The position numbers and the translations under genes were made by a program. From Verrucomicrobiaceae bacterium (GTDB lineage: Bacteria > Verrucomicrobiota > Verrucomicrobiia > Verrucomicrobiales > Verrucomicrobiaceae): 64,000 nt of DNA. Shown in pieces: positions 43,901-52,709 of this stretch. The stretch's first letter is position 1, and every line of letters starts with the position of its first letter. The stretch spans positions 62,001 to 126,000 of the forward strand of contig JACKQF010000001.1 of NCBI GenBank assembly GCA_024232965.1, written 5' to 3'. Under the pieces are notes generated by a model. It was not told the DNA's origin. It made no database searches and worked only from the letters and a program-made list of their open reading frames with translations.

Positions 43901-46900
43901 GCCGGGCAATAACACCGTCACCTTCAACAACGGCGCGGTCGGCACCGTCACCGCCGCCACAGCGACCTCGCTTACGGTGACTCTCACCACCCTGCCGACC
44001 AGTGATGGCAGCCTGACGGTCATCGTCAGCAATGGCAACGGCTCCAGTGGCAGCGCGGTGCAGGTGGCCACCTTCCTGACGGTGATCACGGAAGTCCGTA
44101 TGGTGGGCAATGATCTGCATCTGTCTGACGTGAGCGCGGCTGGCACGGCTGACTTTTGGACGATCAGCACCAGCGGTGGAAATCTTCTCTTTTCCGCGGT
44201 CAATCCGATTCACCTCGTTGATGCAGCGGGAGCTCTCAGTGGCGCGGCGGGTGAGGGCACGACAACGGTGACCATCCCCCTGAGCGTCTTTACCGGGAAT
44301 CTGGTGGTTCTCAGTGCGGGCGGGACCGACGTCCTGAACATCGATAATGGCACCACGCTCACGGGCGATCAAGGTCTGATTGTGGATGCGGCTGTCGAGG
44401 CCACGAACCTGCGCGGGAATGTCACCACGGCAGGCGCCGGCGACCAGACTTACAACGGCCCGGTCAATGTGGCCGGGAATTACTCCGTCAGCGGCAATGA
44501 CGTGACCTTCAACAGCAGGGTCAACAGCAAGAGCCTCGGCGGAGCTGCACCCCTGACCACCGGTCTGATCCTCAGCTTTGATGCGGGGCTGGACACGAAT
44601 GCCAACAGCGTCTGGGAAAACACCCAGACGCTCCAAACACACAACATCAACCTTGGCGCCAACCTCACCCGCAATGCATCCCCGGTGACCGCGATCCCCG
44701 GCATCAGCGCCGCCTATGTGTTTCCCACGGCTGGCACGACAGATGTCGCGAACTACGCCAGATCGGCGGCCTCCATTCAAGACATCGCCGGTGACCCCTC
44801 GACGAAGAGCGCCACCTTTGAGCTGTGGTTCAAGCCCGACTCCCTGACCGGCGGGGACCAGGTCCTTTTCGAGACGGGAGGCAACAGTAACGGTTTTTCG
44901 TTCTACATCCGCAACGGCAACACCCTGCGGGTCAGCGTCATCTCAAATGCCTCTGCCGGCTTCTCGATTGAGGCTCCGCTGACGGGACTTGAGTCCGAGT
45001 TCATCCAAGCGGTGGCCACTTTGGACATCAATAATCCTGGCACGACGGACACCCTGCACTTGTATCTGAACGGTGTCGAGGTGGCGGCTTCTCCGGTGAC
45101 ACATACCGGAGTCAACAAGTGGTCGGGCCCGGACTTTTTCGGGATCGGTGGTTCTCAGGGAACGTTTGCCCAAGTTGGCGGTAGCGGGGCAAACGGGGTG
45201 GACTTGAATCCCAACACCTTCGCGGGTGAGGTCTCCATTGCGCGCCTCTACAACTCGGTGCTGACGTCGCAGAAGATCGCGTCGAACTTCAGCAGCGTCC
45301 AGGGCAACTACGATCTGACGATCAACGCCACAGGCGACGCCACCTTCAACGGCCCGGTGGGCAACGAGAATTTCTTCAATTCCATCGATGTCGATGCCGC
45401 CAACCACATTGTGGCCAACTATCCTGTCCCGGCCTTGCCGACAGGTGCGGTGCTGCACTACACCATGGATGAAACACCCGCCACGAATGGCGTGACTCTC
45501 ACCGACAGCAGCGGCTCGGGCAACAGTTCCACCCTGTTTCGCGCTGCGGGTAACGGCGCAGGCGCAGGCAAGTTCGCCAGTGCGCTTAGCTTCCCAGGTG
45601 GCACCACCACCGAATACGCCATCGTCAATCCCGTCAGCGGTGCCTGGCCAACGACGGCATTCACGGTCAGCGCTTGGGTGAAACCGTCGAACGCAGGGTA
45701 TTTCTTCTCCTATGCGGTTCCTGGCACCGACAATGAAATCCTGTTCTCATCCAATGACATCTGGGTCAACGGCAACGCTTTGACCATCACTCCTTCGATT
45801 AGTCCGATCCTGAGTGATGGCCAATTCCATCACGTCGCGATGACCTGGAACAGCGTAGGTGGCGCGTTGCTGGTCTATGTGGACGGCGTGCAGAAATTTT
45901 CAGGGACGATTACCCCCGGCTCACCCATTACCGGTGGCGGCAGCCTCGTGCTCGGTCAGGATCAGGACACTGTTGGAGGCAACTTCGATGCTGGCCAATC
46001 CTTCGGTGGATCGCTTGATGAGGTGGCTGTCTTCAATCGCGCTCTATCGCCCGCTGAAGTCGCCAATCTGGCCACCGCAGCCTCCATCACCGCAGGCGCG
46101 GGTGGGGTCGATCTCGCCGCCGTCGATGTTACCGTGAATGCACCGATCATCAGTGATGGTGGCGTGACCGTGACGAACACGGGCACCGCGAGCACGATCA
46201 GCGGTGTGATCAGTGGCGCGGGTGGTTTGACGAAGCAGGGCGCGGGCACGCTTGATTTGATCGCCGCCAACACCTTTGCGGGGGATACAACAATCGACGC
46301 CGGGATCGTCCGGCTCAGGTCCCTGATTCAGAACGGCAGCTTTGAGAGTCCCGCGCTGACCGCTGGTGACTCTGTTTATTACAACTTCATGACCGGCGCG
46401 CAGCAGACCGCGTTCGGCTGGACCAGCACCGGCAATGCACCGTATGCTGCCGCCTTGCAGGCGAACAGTGCTGCCTGGGCATTCCAGTCCGCACCCAATG
46501 GCGGGCAGGCCGTCAGCATTCAAGGCAACAGCACGCTCAGCCAGTCCGTCAACTTCCCGGCACCGGGCAATTACACGCTCGCGTGGAAGGCCGCCGCAAG
46601 GGCCGGTCAGCTTCAACCGTGTGACGTCAAGCTGGATGGCATCACCGTCTATAGCTGGCAGACGACCAACAATGCTTGGATCGAGTTCAGCACCGTGATC
46701 TCGGTGCCCACAGCGGGGGCTCACGTGGTCACTTTTGTTGGCTTGGATCCCAACCAAAACAAGAGTGTAGGCATAGACGCAGTCACGCTCGGAACCTCTG
46801 GCTCGCTGCCCAGCACCACGGCAGTCACACTCACTGCCAGCGGTGCCGTGCTTGATCTCAATGGAATCAGTCAGACCCTCGGCTCCATCGCAGGCGTCAG

Positions 46901-49298
46901 CGGCACCAGCATCACACTCGGTCGTGGCCATCTAACCACGGGGGACGATGGCACATCGACCGAGTTCGCGGGTGTGATCAGTGGCGCTGGGAATTTCGTC
47001 AAGGCAGGAGGCGGCACGTTGAACCTCTCCGGTGCCAACAGCTTCACCGGCACCACCACCATCAACGCAGGCACGCTGCGTGTGAATGGCTCGCTCGCCG
47101 ATGGCCTAGCCGCGACGGACGTGATCGTCAACAGCACCGGCACGCTCGACGGCAGCGGCACCATCAACGGAATCACCCAGGTGAGTTCCGGCGGCAGCGT
47201 CGCTCCGGGCGCGGGACTCGGCATCCTGAACACGACGAACGTCGTCTTCAGCAGTGGCGCGACCTTCAGCGTGCAGATCGGCGGAGCTACCGTCGGCACC
47301 GGTTACGACCAACTCAACGCCAACGGCAATGTGAACCTAGGCGGTGCGACGCTCAACGTCGCGTCCTTCGGTGGTTTTGTTCCCTCGGCGGGCGAGAGCT
47401 ATCTCATCATCAACCGCACGGGCGGCACTGGCACCTTCGCAGGTCTTGCCGAAGGCGCGGTGATTAGCGCCGACTTCCTCGGTTCGGGTCTCAAAGGTCG
47501 CATCACGTATGTCGGTGGCGATGGCAATGATGTGGAGATCACCACGGTCTCGGACAACGCGGATCTGTCCAACCTCGTGGTCACGACGGCAGCACTCACA
47601 CCGATCTTTGACACCGCCACCTTCAGCTACACCTCCATCGTCTTGAATGACATCGCAGCGGTCACGGTCACACCGACCACAGCGGATGCCTTTGCGACGG
47701 TGAAGGTGAACGGCAGCACGGTCGTCTCTGGCAATGCGAGTGCCTCCATCCCTTTGATCGTGGGCGATAACACGATGACCACCGTGGTGACGGCGGAGGA
47801 TGGTGCCACCACCAAAACGTACACGGTTGTCATCACTCGCTATCCACCGTCCTTGCCGTTGGACATTGATATCGTCACCAGCGGCAGCCCTGCGCCGGAG
47901 ATGGCGGGGCAGAGCTTCAGCGGCTTCTTTGATTACACCGTCAATGGCAATGGCAATGTGCTGTCGCACATCCTGACGTCTGGAGCCGCAGGTTCTGCAG
48001 CGGATGCGGGAGTCTTTTCCGATGCCTCAGGGACCCTGGATCTGTTGGCGAGAGAAGGAGATGCAATGGCACCTGGGGTACTGTCTGGCACCTTCCTGGA
48101 CTTCCGGTTGTCTGACACGGGCAAGGGCTTCTTCCTCAGTCAGGCCACCGGTGTGCTTGTCACCACGGCGAACGACTATCTGGGATTGGTGGATGATGGC
48201 GCGGCGGTGACGGGATACACGCGTGAGGGCGATCAGTTTGCCATCTTGTATCGCGGGCTCGCGGTGCAGAGTGGTGGCGATGTGGCCTGCTTCCCGGCGA
48301 CGCAGAAGATCGGGGGAGGGGTGACGACGGCCAATGACACCGGGATCTTCCTGGTGGATGGCAATACCCAGCTCACCAGCACACTGGCGCAAGAAGGAAC
48401 GATCATCACTGGGACGATGAAACTGGGCACGGTGAGCAGTCGTGTGGTGGTTAGCGAAAGTGGCACGGCGGTGTATCAGGCAGCGCTGACGGGTGTGCCA
48501 CTGACAGCCAACGTCGGTGTGTTTAAGCAGAGTGTGAGTTCAGGCAGCAGTCCCGTGGTGGTGGCGCTGAAGGGGGGCAATGCTCCTGGTGTGGCAGGCG
48601 CGGTCTTCAATGCCTTTGCAGCCGAAAGCGTGGACCCCAATGGCAATGCGCTGATCGAAGCAACAATGAAGACCAACGCAGGCCTGGGAATCACTGCAGC
48701 CAATGACGAAGGTCTGTGGGCAGAGCGTGGTGGATCGCTAGAGTTGGTGATCCGCGAAGGGGATACCGTGGCCGACGCGCAACTGGGTCGTGTGGATCGG
48801 CATGAATACCTCGCGGATGGCACCGTAGTGGTGCGGGGTCTGCTCAAAGGAGCGACGGTGGGATCCACCAACGACGGCGTGATCTTCACGGTATCCCCGT
48901 TGGGAGTGATCGACGTGGTGTTGAGGGAAGGGGACGCGGTTGCCGATGTGGGGAACTCCCAAGTCGCGACGCTGACCCGATTTGACGTCAGTCCGGATGG
49001 TCAATGGGCCTGCTTCTTCACGCTGGTAAGTGGCACCGGTGATGCGACCTCGCTGAATAGCATTGCACTGGTGAAGGGCACAATGGGCACCCCCGCCTTC
49101 GATCTGACGCTTCGCAAGGGCGATCAGTACTTCATGAATCCTGGGATCAAGACCGTGTACGGCTTCATGATGACTGACGGCGTGGCGAACACTGCGGGCG
49201 GTTCAGGTGGCCAGGGTAGTGTCGTGAATGACGCCGGTCAGATAGCGGCCGGTCTGTACTTCAGCGATAGCACCCAAGGCATCTTTGTCGGGCCTTGA
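40914..49298 (+). CDS. Giant secreted multidomain adhesin-like protein (NIDO-IPT-LamG-PATR-NxxG module)
   Basis: From ATG 40914 the product is 2794 residues with a signal peptide (MNMFIPHLGRTIGAFLASAF, cleavage after VSA). Domains in order: NIDO/nidogen-like (~55-215; NNNGNITFD, IAPYWTDVDTRG), FN3-like (~230-325), IPT/TIG (~331-411; GTTVTITGTNFTGATAVSF), a long beta-repeat region, a second IPT (~966-1057), two LamG sandwiches (~1293-1459 and ~1509-1722), autotransporter-type PATR repeats (~1730-2210; GAGGLTKQGAGTLDLIAAN, GTTTINAGTLRV), a cadherin-like beta-sandwich (~2212-2311) and the C-terminal module (~2326-2794). No autotransporter barrel is present. It is probably a surface protein for attachment to glycans or matrix. 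Three or more in-frame upstream ATGs exist, but only 40914 or 40920 puts the signal peptide at the N-terminus. Confidence 0.85.
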   Translation: MNMFIPHLGRTIGAFLASAFLLYASSVSARGVRSGFTTNGGTLAANDDGSTGVVPFGFTIDMFGTNYSGCYVNNNGNITFDAALSTFVPTDISALGVKIIAPYWTDVDTRGVGSGLVSYGQGTVGGRPAWAATWDHVGYFNQGVDKLNTYQVVIIERSDVAVGAFDIEFNYDSIQYDFTSNAYARAGFTNGSTVSYELPGSGIPGAFLDSSPTAIVDQTDKTYPSVNGAITGPPGVTTNAATVVTPSSATLNASVNPNSLATTVVFEYGTSPTLAGATTTATQNLPAGALAVPVSQAITGLPPGAPYYFRVSATNSNNTSTGNILSFTLQPAVTNVNPASGNLAGGTTVTITGTNFTGATAVSFGGTAATSFSVANGSTISAVAPAHAAGVVSVLVTTSGGSNVANSLFTYVALPDYTVTTTGNAIVVTDVMGNGDTLAVSEQSAGNITFAAAGRYFSVDGGAVISGNSGSLSLTSVTTITVNAAAGADTINVGAFSGTSFPSLTLNSGTGNDTVNLNGDITFAANANLDVDLQNDDATPGADQIVIGAGTDLITSGSGAITMKASTTVNMTAGSGTLRTENGDITLEGNQQATPQPGAFYGVVLGGLGSRLVEATGSGNIVMKGRGGVSGTFGVGIAIEPATVRTNTGNITMVGTGAQSAANLGSGIQLGFGTVESTGGGSIDLTGTGDGTGLRAKGINFAGFVRTTGAGAITLTGTGSSTGSGSENYGVDLHDDTAVTIDGSGLLTVNANGGANASPAFHTSTGTNLMGYDGVNPYSGNIIVNADSMSIANAVIRTTGTATLRQKTNGTLINLGDADSAGLLGLTDAELDQVTAGTLVIGDANSGAITIRAVISPANYKILDIQKGVAFSATGGFDSDVTSAAVYERIKANGAVSINTSATLTATALGGFVPAALDAFTILDNVSASTTTGNFSGKPEGTLVAIGGVNERISYAAGTGNDVVLQSAAPTVTAMTGTLASTSPILTITGTNFDTTPGNNTVTFNNGAVGTVTAATATSLTVTLTTLPTSDGSLTVIVSNGNGSSGSAVQVATFLTVITEVRMVGNDLHLSDVSAAGTADFWTISTSGGNLLFSAVNPIHLVDAAGALSGAAGEGTTTVTIPLSVFTGNLVVLSAGGTDVLNIDNGTTLTGDQGLIVDAAVEATNLRGNVTTAGAGDQTYNGPVNVAGNYSVSGNDVTFNSRVNSKSLGGAAPLTTGLILSFDAGLDTNANSVWENTQTLQTHNINLGANLTRNASPVTAIPGISAAYVFPTAGTTDVANYARSAASIQDIAGDPSTKSATFELWFKPDSLTGGDQVLFETGGNSNGFSFYIRNGNTLRVSVISNASAGFSIEAPLTGLESEFIQAVATLDINNPGTTDTLHLYLNGVEVAASPVTHTGVNKWSGPDFFGIGGSQGTFAQVGGSGANGVDLNPNTFAGEVSIARLYNSVLTSQKIASNFSSVQGNYDLTINATGDATFNGPVGNENFFNSIDVDAANHIVANYPVPALPTGAVLHYTMDETPATNGVTLTDSSGSGNSSTLFRAAGNGAGAGKFASALSFPGGTTTEYAIVNPVSGAWPTTAFTVSAWVKPSNAGYFFSYAVPGTDNEILFSSNDIWVNGNALTITPSISPILSDGQFHHVAMTWNSVGGALLVYVDGVQKFSGTITPGSPITGGGSLVLGQDQDTVGGNFDAGQSFGGSLDEVAVFNRALSPAEVANLATAASITAGAGGVDLAAVDVTVNAPIISDGGVTVTNTGTASTISGVISGAGGLTKQGAGTLDLIAANTFAGDTTIDAGIVRLRSLIQNGSFESPALTAGDSVYYNFMTGAQQTAFGWTSTGNAPYAAALQANSAAWAFQSAPNGGQAVSIQGNSTLSQSVNFPAPGNYTLAWKAAARAGQLQPCDVKLDGITVYSWQTTNNAWIEFSTVISVPTAGAHVVTFVGLDPNQNKSVGIDAVTLGTSGSLPSTTAVTLTASGAVLDLNGISQTLGSIAGVSGTSITLGRGHLTTGDDGTSTEFAGVISGAGNFVKAGGGTLNLSGANSFTGTTTINAGTLRVNGSLADGLAATDVIVNSTGTLDGSGTINGITQVSSGGSVAPGAGLGILNTTNVVFSSGATFSVQIGGATVGTGYDQLNANGNVNLGGATLNVASFGGFVPSAGESYLIINRTGGTGTFAGLAEGAVISADFLGSGLKGRITYVGGDGNDVEITTVSDNADLSNLVVTTAALTPIFDTATFSYTSIVLNDIAAVTVTPTTADAFATVKVNGSTVVSGNASASIPLIVGDNTMTTVVTAEDGATTKTYTVVITRYPPSLPLDIDIVTSGSPAPEMAGQSFSGFFDYTVNGNGNVLSHILTSGAAGSAADAGVFSDASGTLDLLAREGDAMAPGVLSGTFLDFRLSDTGKGFFLSQATGVLVTTANDYLGLVDDGAAVTGYTREGDQFAILYRGLAVQSGGDVACFPATQKIGGGVTTANDTGIFLVDGNTQLTSTLAQEGTIITGTMKLGTVSSRVVVSESGTAVYQAALTGVPLTANVGVFKQSVSSGSSPVVVALKGGNAPGVAGAVFNAFAAESVDPNGNALIEATMKTNAGLGITAANDEGLWAERGGSLELVIREGDTVADAQLGRVDRHEYLADGTVVVRGLLKGATVGSTNDGVIFTVSPLGVIDVVLREGDAVADVGNSQVATLTRFDVSPDGQWACFFTLVSGTGDATSLNSIALVKGTMGTPAFDLTLRKGDQYFMNPGIKTVYGFMMTDGVANTAGGSGGQGSVVNDAGQIAAGLYFSDSTQGIFVGP

Positions 49299-49310
49299 TC
49301 GCCGTGGGAT

Positions 49311-49337
49311 GCGGATGGGGAAATCCGCTCGGTTTTT
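49311..49337 (+). terminator. Rho-independent terminator of the giant gene
   Basis: GCGGAT-GGGGAA-ATCCGC stem-loop (49311-49328) followed by a T5 run at 49333-49337, 12 nt after the stop codon. Confidence 0.7.
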
Positions 49338-49514
49338 GGGCCGGGCGTCCCCTAGTCGCGGGGGGGCTCCATTAGAATCTGAAACATGGATTCGCTGCCA
49401 AGGGCTCGGACAAAACCCTTCAAGCGATGCTCGGCTGGTACGCACTCGTTTTGAATCGACAGAAATTCATCGTTCAACTTGCCTGTTTTGGCTGACGCAG
49501 GCTTAGTGCCGGAC

Positions 49515-50126
49515 ATGAGTCGATCATCCAATTCAGTGTCTTCCTATAAGCCGCTCTTGCTGGGGCTCGCCGGCTGCTTATTGCTATTTGGTGTGGCGGC
49601 GGGTGGATTCATCCTGGCAGGAGGATCAAAATCTGAGCGGGTAGCTCCCGTCAGTGGCTCGCTGGGGTCATCTGCAACGAGCCCTTCTCCAAAACAAGGC
49701 GCGACTGGACGCACCGAAGGTCCACCTGATCTTTTGCCGACCGATGTGGGGCGTCGCCCCGATCCGGGTGGCATGGCATTGGAGGCGGACTCTGCTGCTA
49801 TGGTGGGGCGGCGAACGCTTCCTGATGAGTTGCTCATCTATCCAGGCCTCGAAAAGGTGCCGTCACCATTGTTGACACCCAAAGTGGGTGTCAACAATGG
49901 GATCATCACTGGTTGGTCATCGGATGATGTCGCGACCGTCATTGAACACTACCGACAGGCGCTCATTGATGAGGGCTTTGAGGTGGAAGTCAGCAACGTA
50001 GGTGGCGAATCTGCCGGCAGTTTGATCGGCAAAAAGGACGGGGGAGCAAGCTCCCTCCAGGTGAATGTGAGCCGCGAAGAAGGCGGAAGAACTCACGTGT
50101 TTGTGCAGTTCGAGGAGCCGAAATGA
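49515..50126 (+). CDS. Membrane-anchored periplasmic protein of unknown function
   Basis: The 203-residue product starts at ATG 49515 (MSRSSNSVSSYKPLLLGLAG). One transmembrane segment (~13-35) is followed by a Gly/Pro/Ser-rich linker and a C-terminal domain (~110-203; ELLIYPGLEKVPSP, DDVATVIEHYRQALIDEGFEV, LQVNVSREEGGRTHVFVQFEE) with an alternating helix-strand pattern. I do not recognise the family. The start is uncertain because the frame is open from 49479. The coding sequence contains a perfect 15 bp inverted repeat at 49866-49900. Confidence 0.6.
   Translation: MSRSSNSVSSYKPLLLGLAGCLLLFGVAAGGFILAGGSKSERVAPVSGSLGSSATSPSPKQGATGRTEGPPDLLPTDVGRRPDPGGMALEADSAAMVGRRTLPDELLIYPGLEKVPSPLLTPKVGVNNGIITGWSSDDVATVIEHYRQALIDEGFEVEVSNVGGESAGSLIGKKDGGASSLQVNVSREEGGRTHVFVQFEEPK
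49866..49900. repeat. Perfect 15 bp inverted repeat inside a coding sequence
   Basis: CCATTGTTGACACCC, AAAGT, GGGTGTCAACAATGG: the arms are exactly complementary with a 5 nt loop. The codons read PLLTPKVGVNNG. Such a perfect palindrome in coding DNA is unusual and could be a protein-binding or recombination site, or an mRNA hairpin. Confidence 0.9.
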
Positions 50127-50148
50127 TAATGGGCGGGACTGACGTCAG

Positions 50149-51357
50149 CTAGTCAACCTTCACCCCGAAGGGGAACGTGATCACCTCATTGTCCCGCATG
50201 ACTTGAACAAAAAGACGGCAGAATCCTTGATGGGTGGGGCGGAGGGTGAAGTGGATGTCAGGCCCACCGTGATCGTTGGCTGCGGCGATGGCTGTATCGG
50301 GATGTACATGAAGGATGGTGCGGAGATCATCGGCGATGCCCACGATGTGAGCGAAGGCTCCCATGTAAATTTGCAGATCGGAGACGGGATTGCCCGGACT
50401 GTCGGTGAGGTGAAGAGTGCCGCTGATTGGCCGATTGACTTCGAGTTTCTCTGCGCTGTTCCATTTGATCTCTCCCCTCATTGAGTGGGCAAGGGCGACG
50501 AGGTTTGTCTGCGTTTCGACCTGAACGGGAGGGAGATCGGGGTTTGGAACTGAGATGAGATTAAAATCAAATTCTTCGCGTCCAGTGTGCTTGGGGACGC
50601 TGTTGATCCAGAGCATGTATTGATCGTTGAACTTTGGGGTGAAGGTCAGTTCCCACTCTCCAGGCTTGCCGGTTGGCATCGGGTGCTCGTGGTGGTAATC
50701 GGTCAGTGTGCGGTCGCAGATTAAGGCATGTAAAGGGGCTTCATGGATCAAGAAGAGGTGCTCACCGTCAATGGGTTGTAAGTTGTCTAGGCGAACGAGT
50801 TGGAAAGTGATTTTCGTTGGGACACCTGGCGTGAGGGCTGAAATTGGCTCGAGTTGGATGTGCAGCGCTGGCTTTATTGGCGGGAGCAGATGGGCAAAGC
50901 TGGTGGAGGGGAGGAGGGCTTCGTCTGGGAGCAACTGCGCGATGAACTTGAGCAAGGCATCGAGTTCTGCCCAGTGTTCGGCCACTGGCGCGGGTTCTTT
51001 TGCGAGTGCCTCAGCCGCGACCTGTGATTGGAGGGTCTGGACGGCGGTCACAGCGTTGTCGAGTTGGGTGCGGCGTTTGCCGAAGATCATGATGGCACCG
51101 CGTTGCATGAATCGGAGGTGCGAGCTGATGGCGGCTAGCTTTTGCGGCAACTGGATCAAGTCACCGCTATCGATGAGGCGATGTGCCTCGCCGTTTTGCA
51201 ATTGCACCATCTCCCATGCGTCCCCTACAGTGAAGATGTTCGGCCCGCAGAGGATTTCCGGCTCGGCTGGTTCGCTGGCATTGGTTCCCAGTCCGGCTAG
51301 TAGCAGGAGGAAAGTTAGGGCATGGATCAGGTGGGCCACTCGATTGACTTTCAACAT
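50149..51357 (-). CDS. Secreted protein with HxHP motifs, possible copper-handling (YtkA-like) domain
   Basis: The 402-residue product has a signal peptide (MLKVNRVAHLIHALTFLLLL). Residues ~40-145 are helical. The C-terminal ~230 residues are two beta-domains: LTDYHHEHPMPTGKPGEWEL (His-rich) and ILHVHPDTAIAAANDHGG then FRLFVQVMRDNEVITFPFGV. The DYHHEHP and HVHP patterns and the PGxYxLxFxP-type frame recall YtkA-like and copper-resistance periplasmic proteins. Divergent from the thioredoxin-like/SCO1 pair, with only 51 bp between starts, it probably shares regulation with them. Metal binding is inferred from the histidines. Confidence 0.55.
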   Translation of the reverse strand: MLKVNRVAHLIHALTFLLLLAGLGTNASEPAEPEILCGPNIFTVGDAWEMVQLQNGEAHRLIDSGDLIQLPQKLAAISSHLRFMQRGAIMIFGKRRTQLDNAVTAVQTLQSQVAAEALAKEPAPVAEHWAELDALLKFIAQLLPDEALLPSTSFAHLLPPIKPALHIQLEPISALTPGVPTKITFQLVRLDNLQPIDGEHLFLIHEAPLHALICDRTLTDYHHEHPMPTGKPGEWELTFTPKFNDQYMLWINSVPKHTGREEFDFNLISVPNPDLPPVQVETQTNLVALAHSMRGEIKWNSAEKLEVNRPISGTLHLTDSPGNPVSDLQIYMGAFAHIVGIADDLRTILHVHPDTAIAAANDHGGPDIHFTLRPTHQGFCRLFVQVMRDNEVITFPFGVKVD

Positions 51358-51408
51358 GATTGAGATTATCGCAACCCCGCGTTGCGTTGAGTAACGCGAA
51401 GATTTCGC

Positions 51409-51870
51409 ATGAATTTTCCATCCCTGGTCAAGGTGTCAGTCCTCTTGGTTTTTTGTGTCTTGGGTCGTCCCGGGAAAGCTTGTAATCTGCCCTTTGAGCC
51501 CAGTTTAGAGGGGGCGCAGATCAAGGCTGCTGGGAGGAAGTGCCCCGTGCTACTCTTATTTACCGGGCTCGACTGGAGCCCCCGCAGCATTGTGTTGGAT
51601 CGGCGACTGCTCGAGCACGCGATTATTGAAAAGGTCATCGAAGATTCGTTTGTCCCAGTGCTGGTGGATTTCCCCCAGCGGGTCAAGCTAGCGCCAGACT
51701 TGCAGCGCACCAATCTGGCCCTGGCGGAGCGGTTCAACGTCACCCATTTCCCGACATTGATAGCTCTGGATGGCAATGGGATGGAAATGGGACGGCTAAA
51801 ATTCAGCGACGAAACCGTAGAATCGCTCAAGCAAATCCTGGAAAACTGGGTATCGACGTTCAAGAAATGA
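51409..51870 (+). CDS. Secreted thioredoxin-fold protein lacking the CxxC active site
   Basis: The 153-residue product has a signal peptide (MNFPSLVKVSVLLVFCVLG). The fold is visible in CPVLLLFTGLDWSPRS, ...RFNVTHFPTLIALDGNGMEMGR with the cis-Pro in FPT. The position of the WCxxC active site reads DWSPRS, so there is no redox cysteine pair. It may be structural or a substrate carrier. Its stop overlaps the SCO1 start by 4 bp (ATGA), so the two are translationally coupled. Confidence 0.8.
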   Translation: MNFPSLVKVSVLLVFCVLGRPGKACNLPFEPSLEGAQIKAAGRKCPVLLLFTGLDWSPRSIVLDRRLLEHAIIEKVIEDSFVPVLVDFPQRVKLAPDLQRTNLALAERFNVTHFPTLIALDGNGMEMGRLKFSDETVESLKQILENWVSTFKK

Positions 51871-52709
51871 AAAGGTCTCTCGCTATTCTGTTCGGTGCAT
51901 TGTTAATCGCGGCGGCCCTTTCGGCGGAGGAGAAGCCTCAGTCGTTTCAGGTGCGTGGGATTGTGCGTGAAGTCAGGCCGGAAAAACAGCAGATGATCAT
52001 CAAGCATGAGGCCATTCCTGGTTACATGGATGCCATGGTCATGCCGTTCTCTGTGCGCGACGCGAAGCTATTTAATGGGGTCGTTGCCGGCGATAGTGTC
52101 TCGTTCAAACTCATCGTCACCGACGAAGCGGATTGGGTGTCGGAAATGAAGGTGCTGTCGCGGGAAGCTGCGGCGCTGCCAAAGCCGAAAGCTTTGCCCG
52201 AGGTTAAAGCGGGCACGGTTTTGGACTTCACGGGGATCAAGCTGATTGACCAGGATGGCAAAGCCTTTGATCTCAGCGGGACACGCGGCAGACCTGTTGC
52301 CTTGACGTTCTTTTTCACCGGCTGTCCCGTTCCCAACATGTGTCCGCTTCTCGCCTCTAAATTTGAGGCGGTGCAGAAGCTGATTTCAGTAAGCGATGGC
52401 AATAGCCAGCCCCTTTTGGTTAGCATTAGCATCGACCCAAGGAACGATGGCCCGAAGGTGCTGGCACGCTATGCGGAAGCTCACCATGTGAATGCGGGCT
52501 ACTGGCGGCTCGCCACGGGGAATCTTGACGACATCACCCGAGTCGCGTTGATATGCGGGGTGAATTTCTGGGAAGAGAAGGGAATCTTAACGCATTCCCT
52601 GCGAACCCTGGTTATCGCACCGAATGGAGCCGTGACCGGGGTGTTTACGGACAACGAGTGGGCTCCATCCGCCCTTCGGGATGCGCTGCTGCGTAAAGTA
52701 ACGCAGTAA
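51867..52709 (+). CDS. CusF-like domain fused to SCO1/SenC copper chaperone
   Basis: The 280-residue product has a signal peptide, then a CusF/copper-binding domain (~26-98): GIVREVRPEKQQMIIKHEAI and the Met-rich loop GYMDAMVMPFSV (Met54, 57, 59). Residues ~115-280 form the SCO thioredoxin fold: LIDQDGKAFDLSG, TGCPVPNMCPLL (Cys153 and Cys159), SISIDPRNDG, and the copper histidine in GILTHSLRTLVI. The cysteine pair is spaced C-x5-C rather than the usual C-x3-C of human SCO1. It should deliver Cu to a periplasmic or membrane copper enzyme, such as the CuA site of an oxidase or the copper-radical oxidase downstream. The preceding gene overlaps by 4 bp. Confidence 0.88.
   Translation: MKRSLAILFGALLIAAALSAEEKPQSFQVRGIVREVRPEKQQMIIKHEAIPGYMDAMVMPFSVRDAKLFNGVVAGDSVSFKLIVTDEADWVSEMKVLSREAAALPKPKALPEVKAGTVLDFTGIKLIDQDGKAFDLSGTRGRPVALTFFFTGCPVPNMCPLLASKFEAVQKLISVSDGNSQPLLVSISIDPRNDGPKVLARYAEAHHVNAGYWRLATGNLDDITRVALICGVNFWEEKGILTHSLRTLVIAPNGAVTGVFTDNEWAPSALRDALLRKVTQ

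Noticed and set aside
43218..44780. 520-codon minus-strand frame
   Set aside because: Same antisense artefact opposite the giant gene; no domain or start signal.
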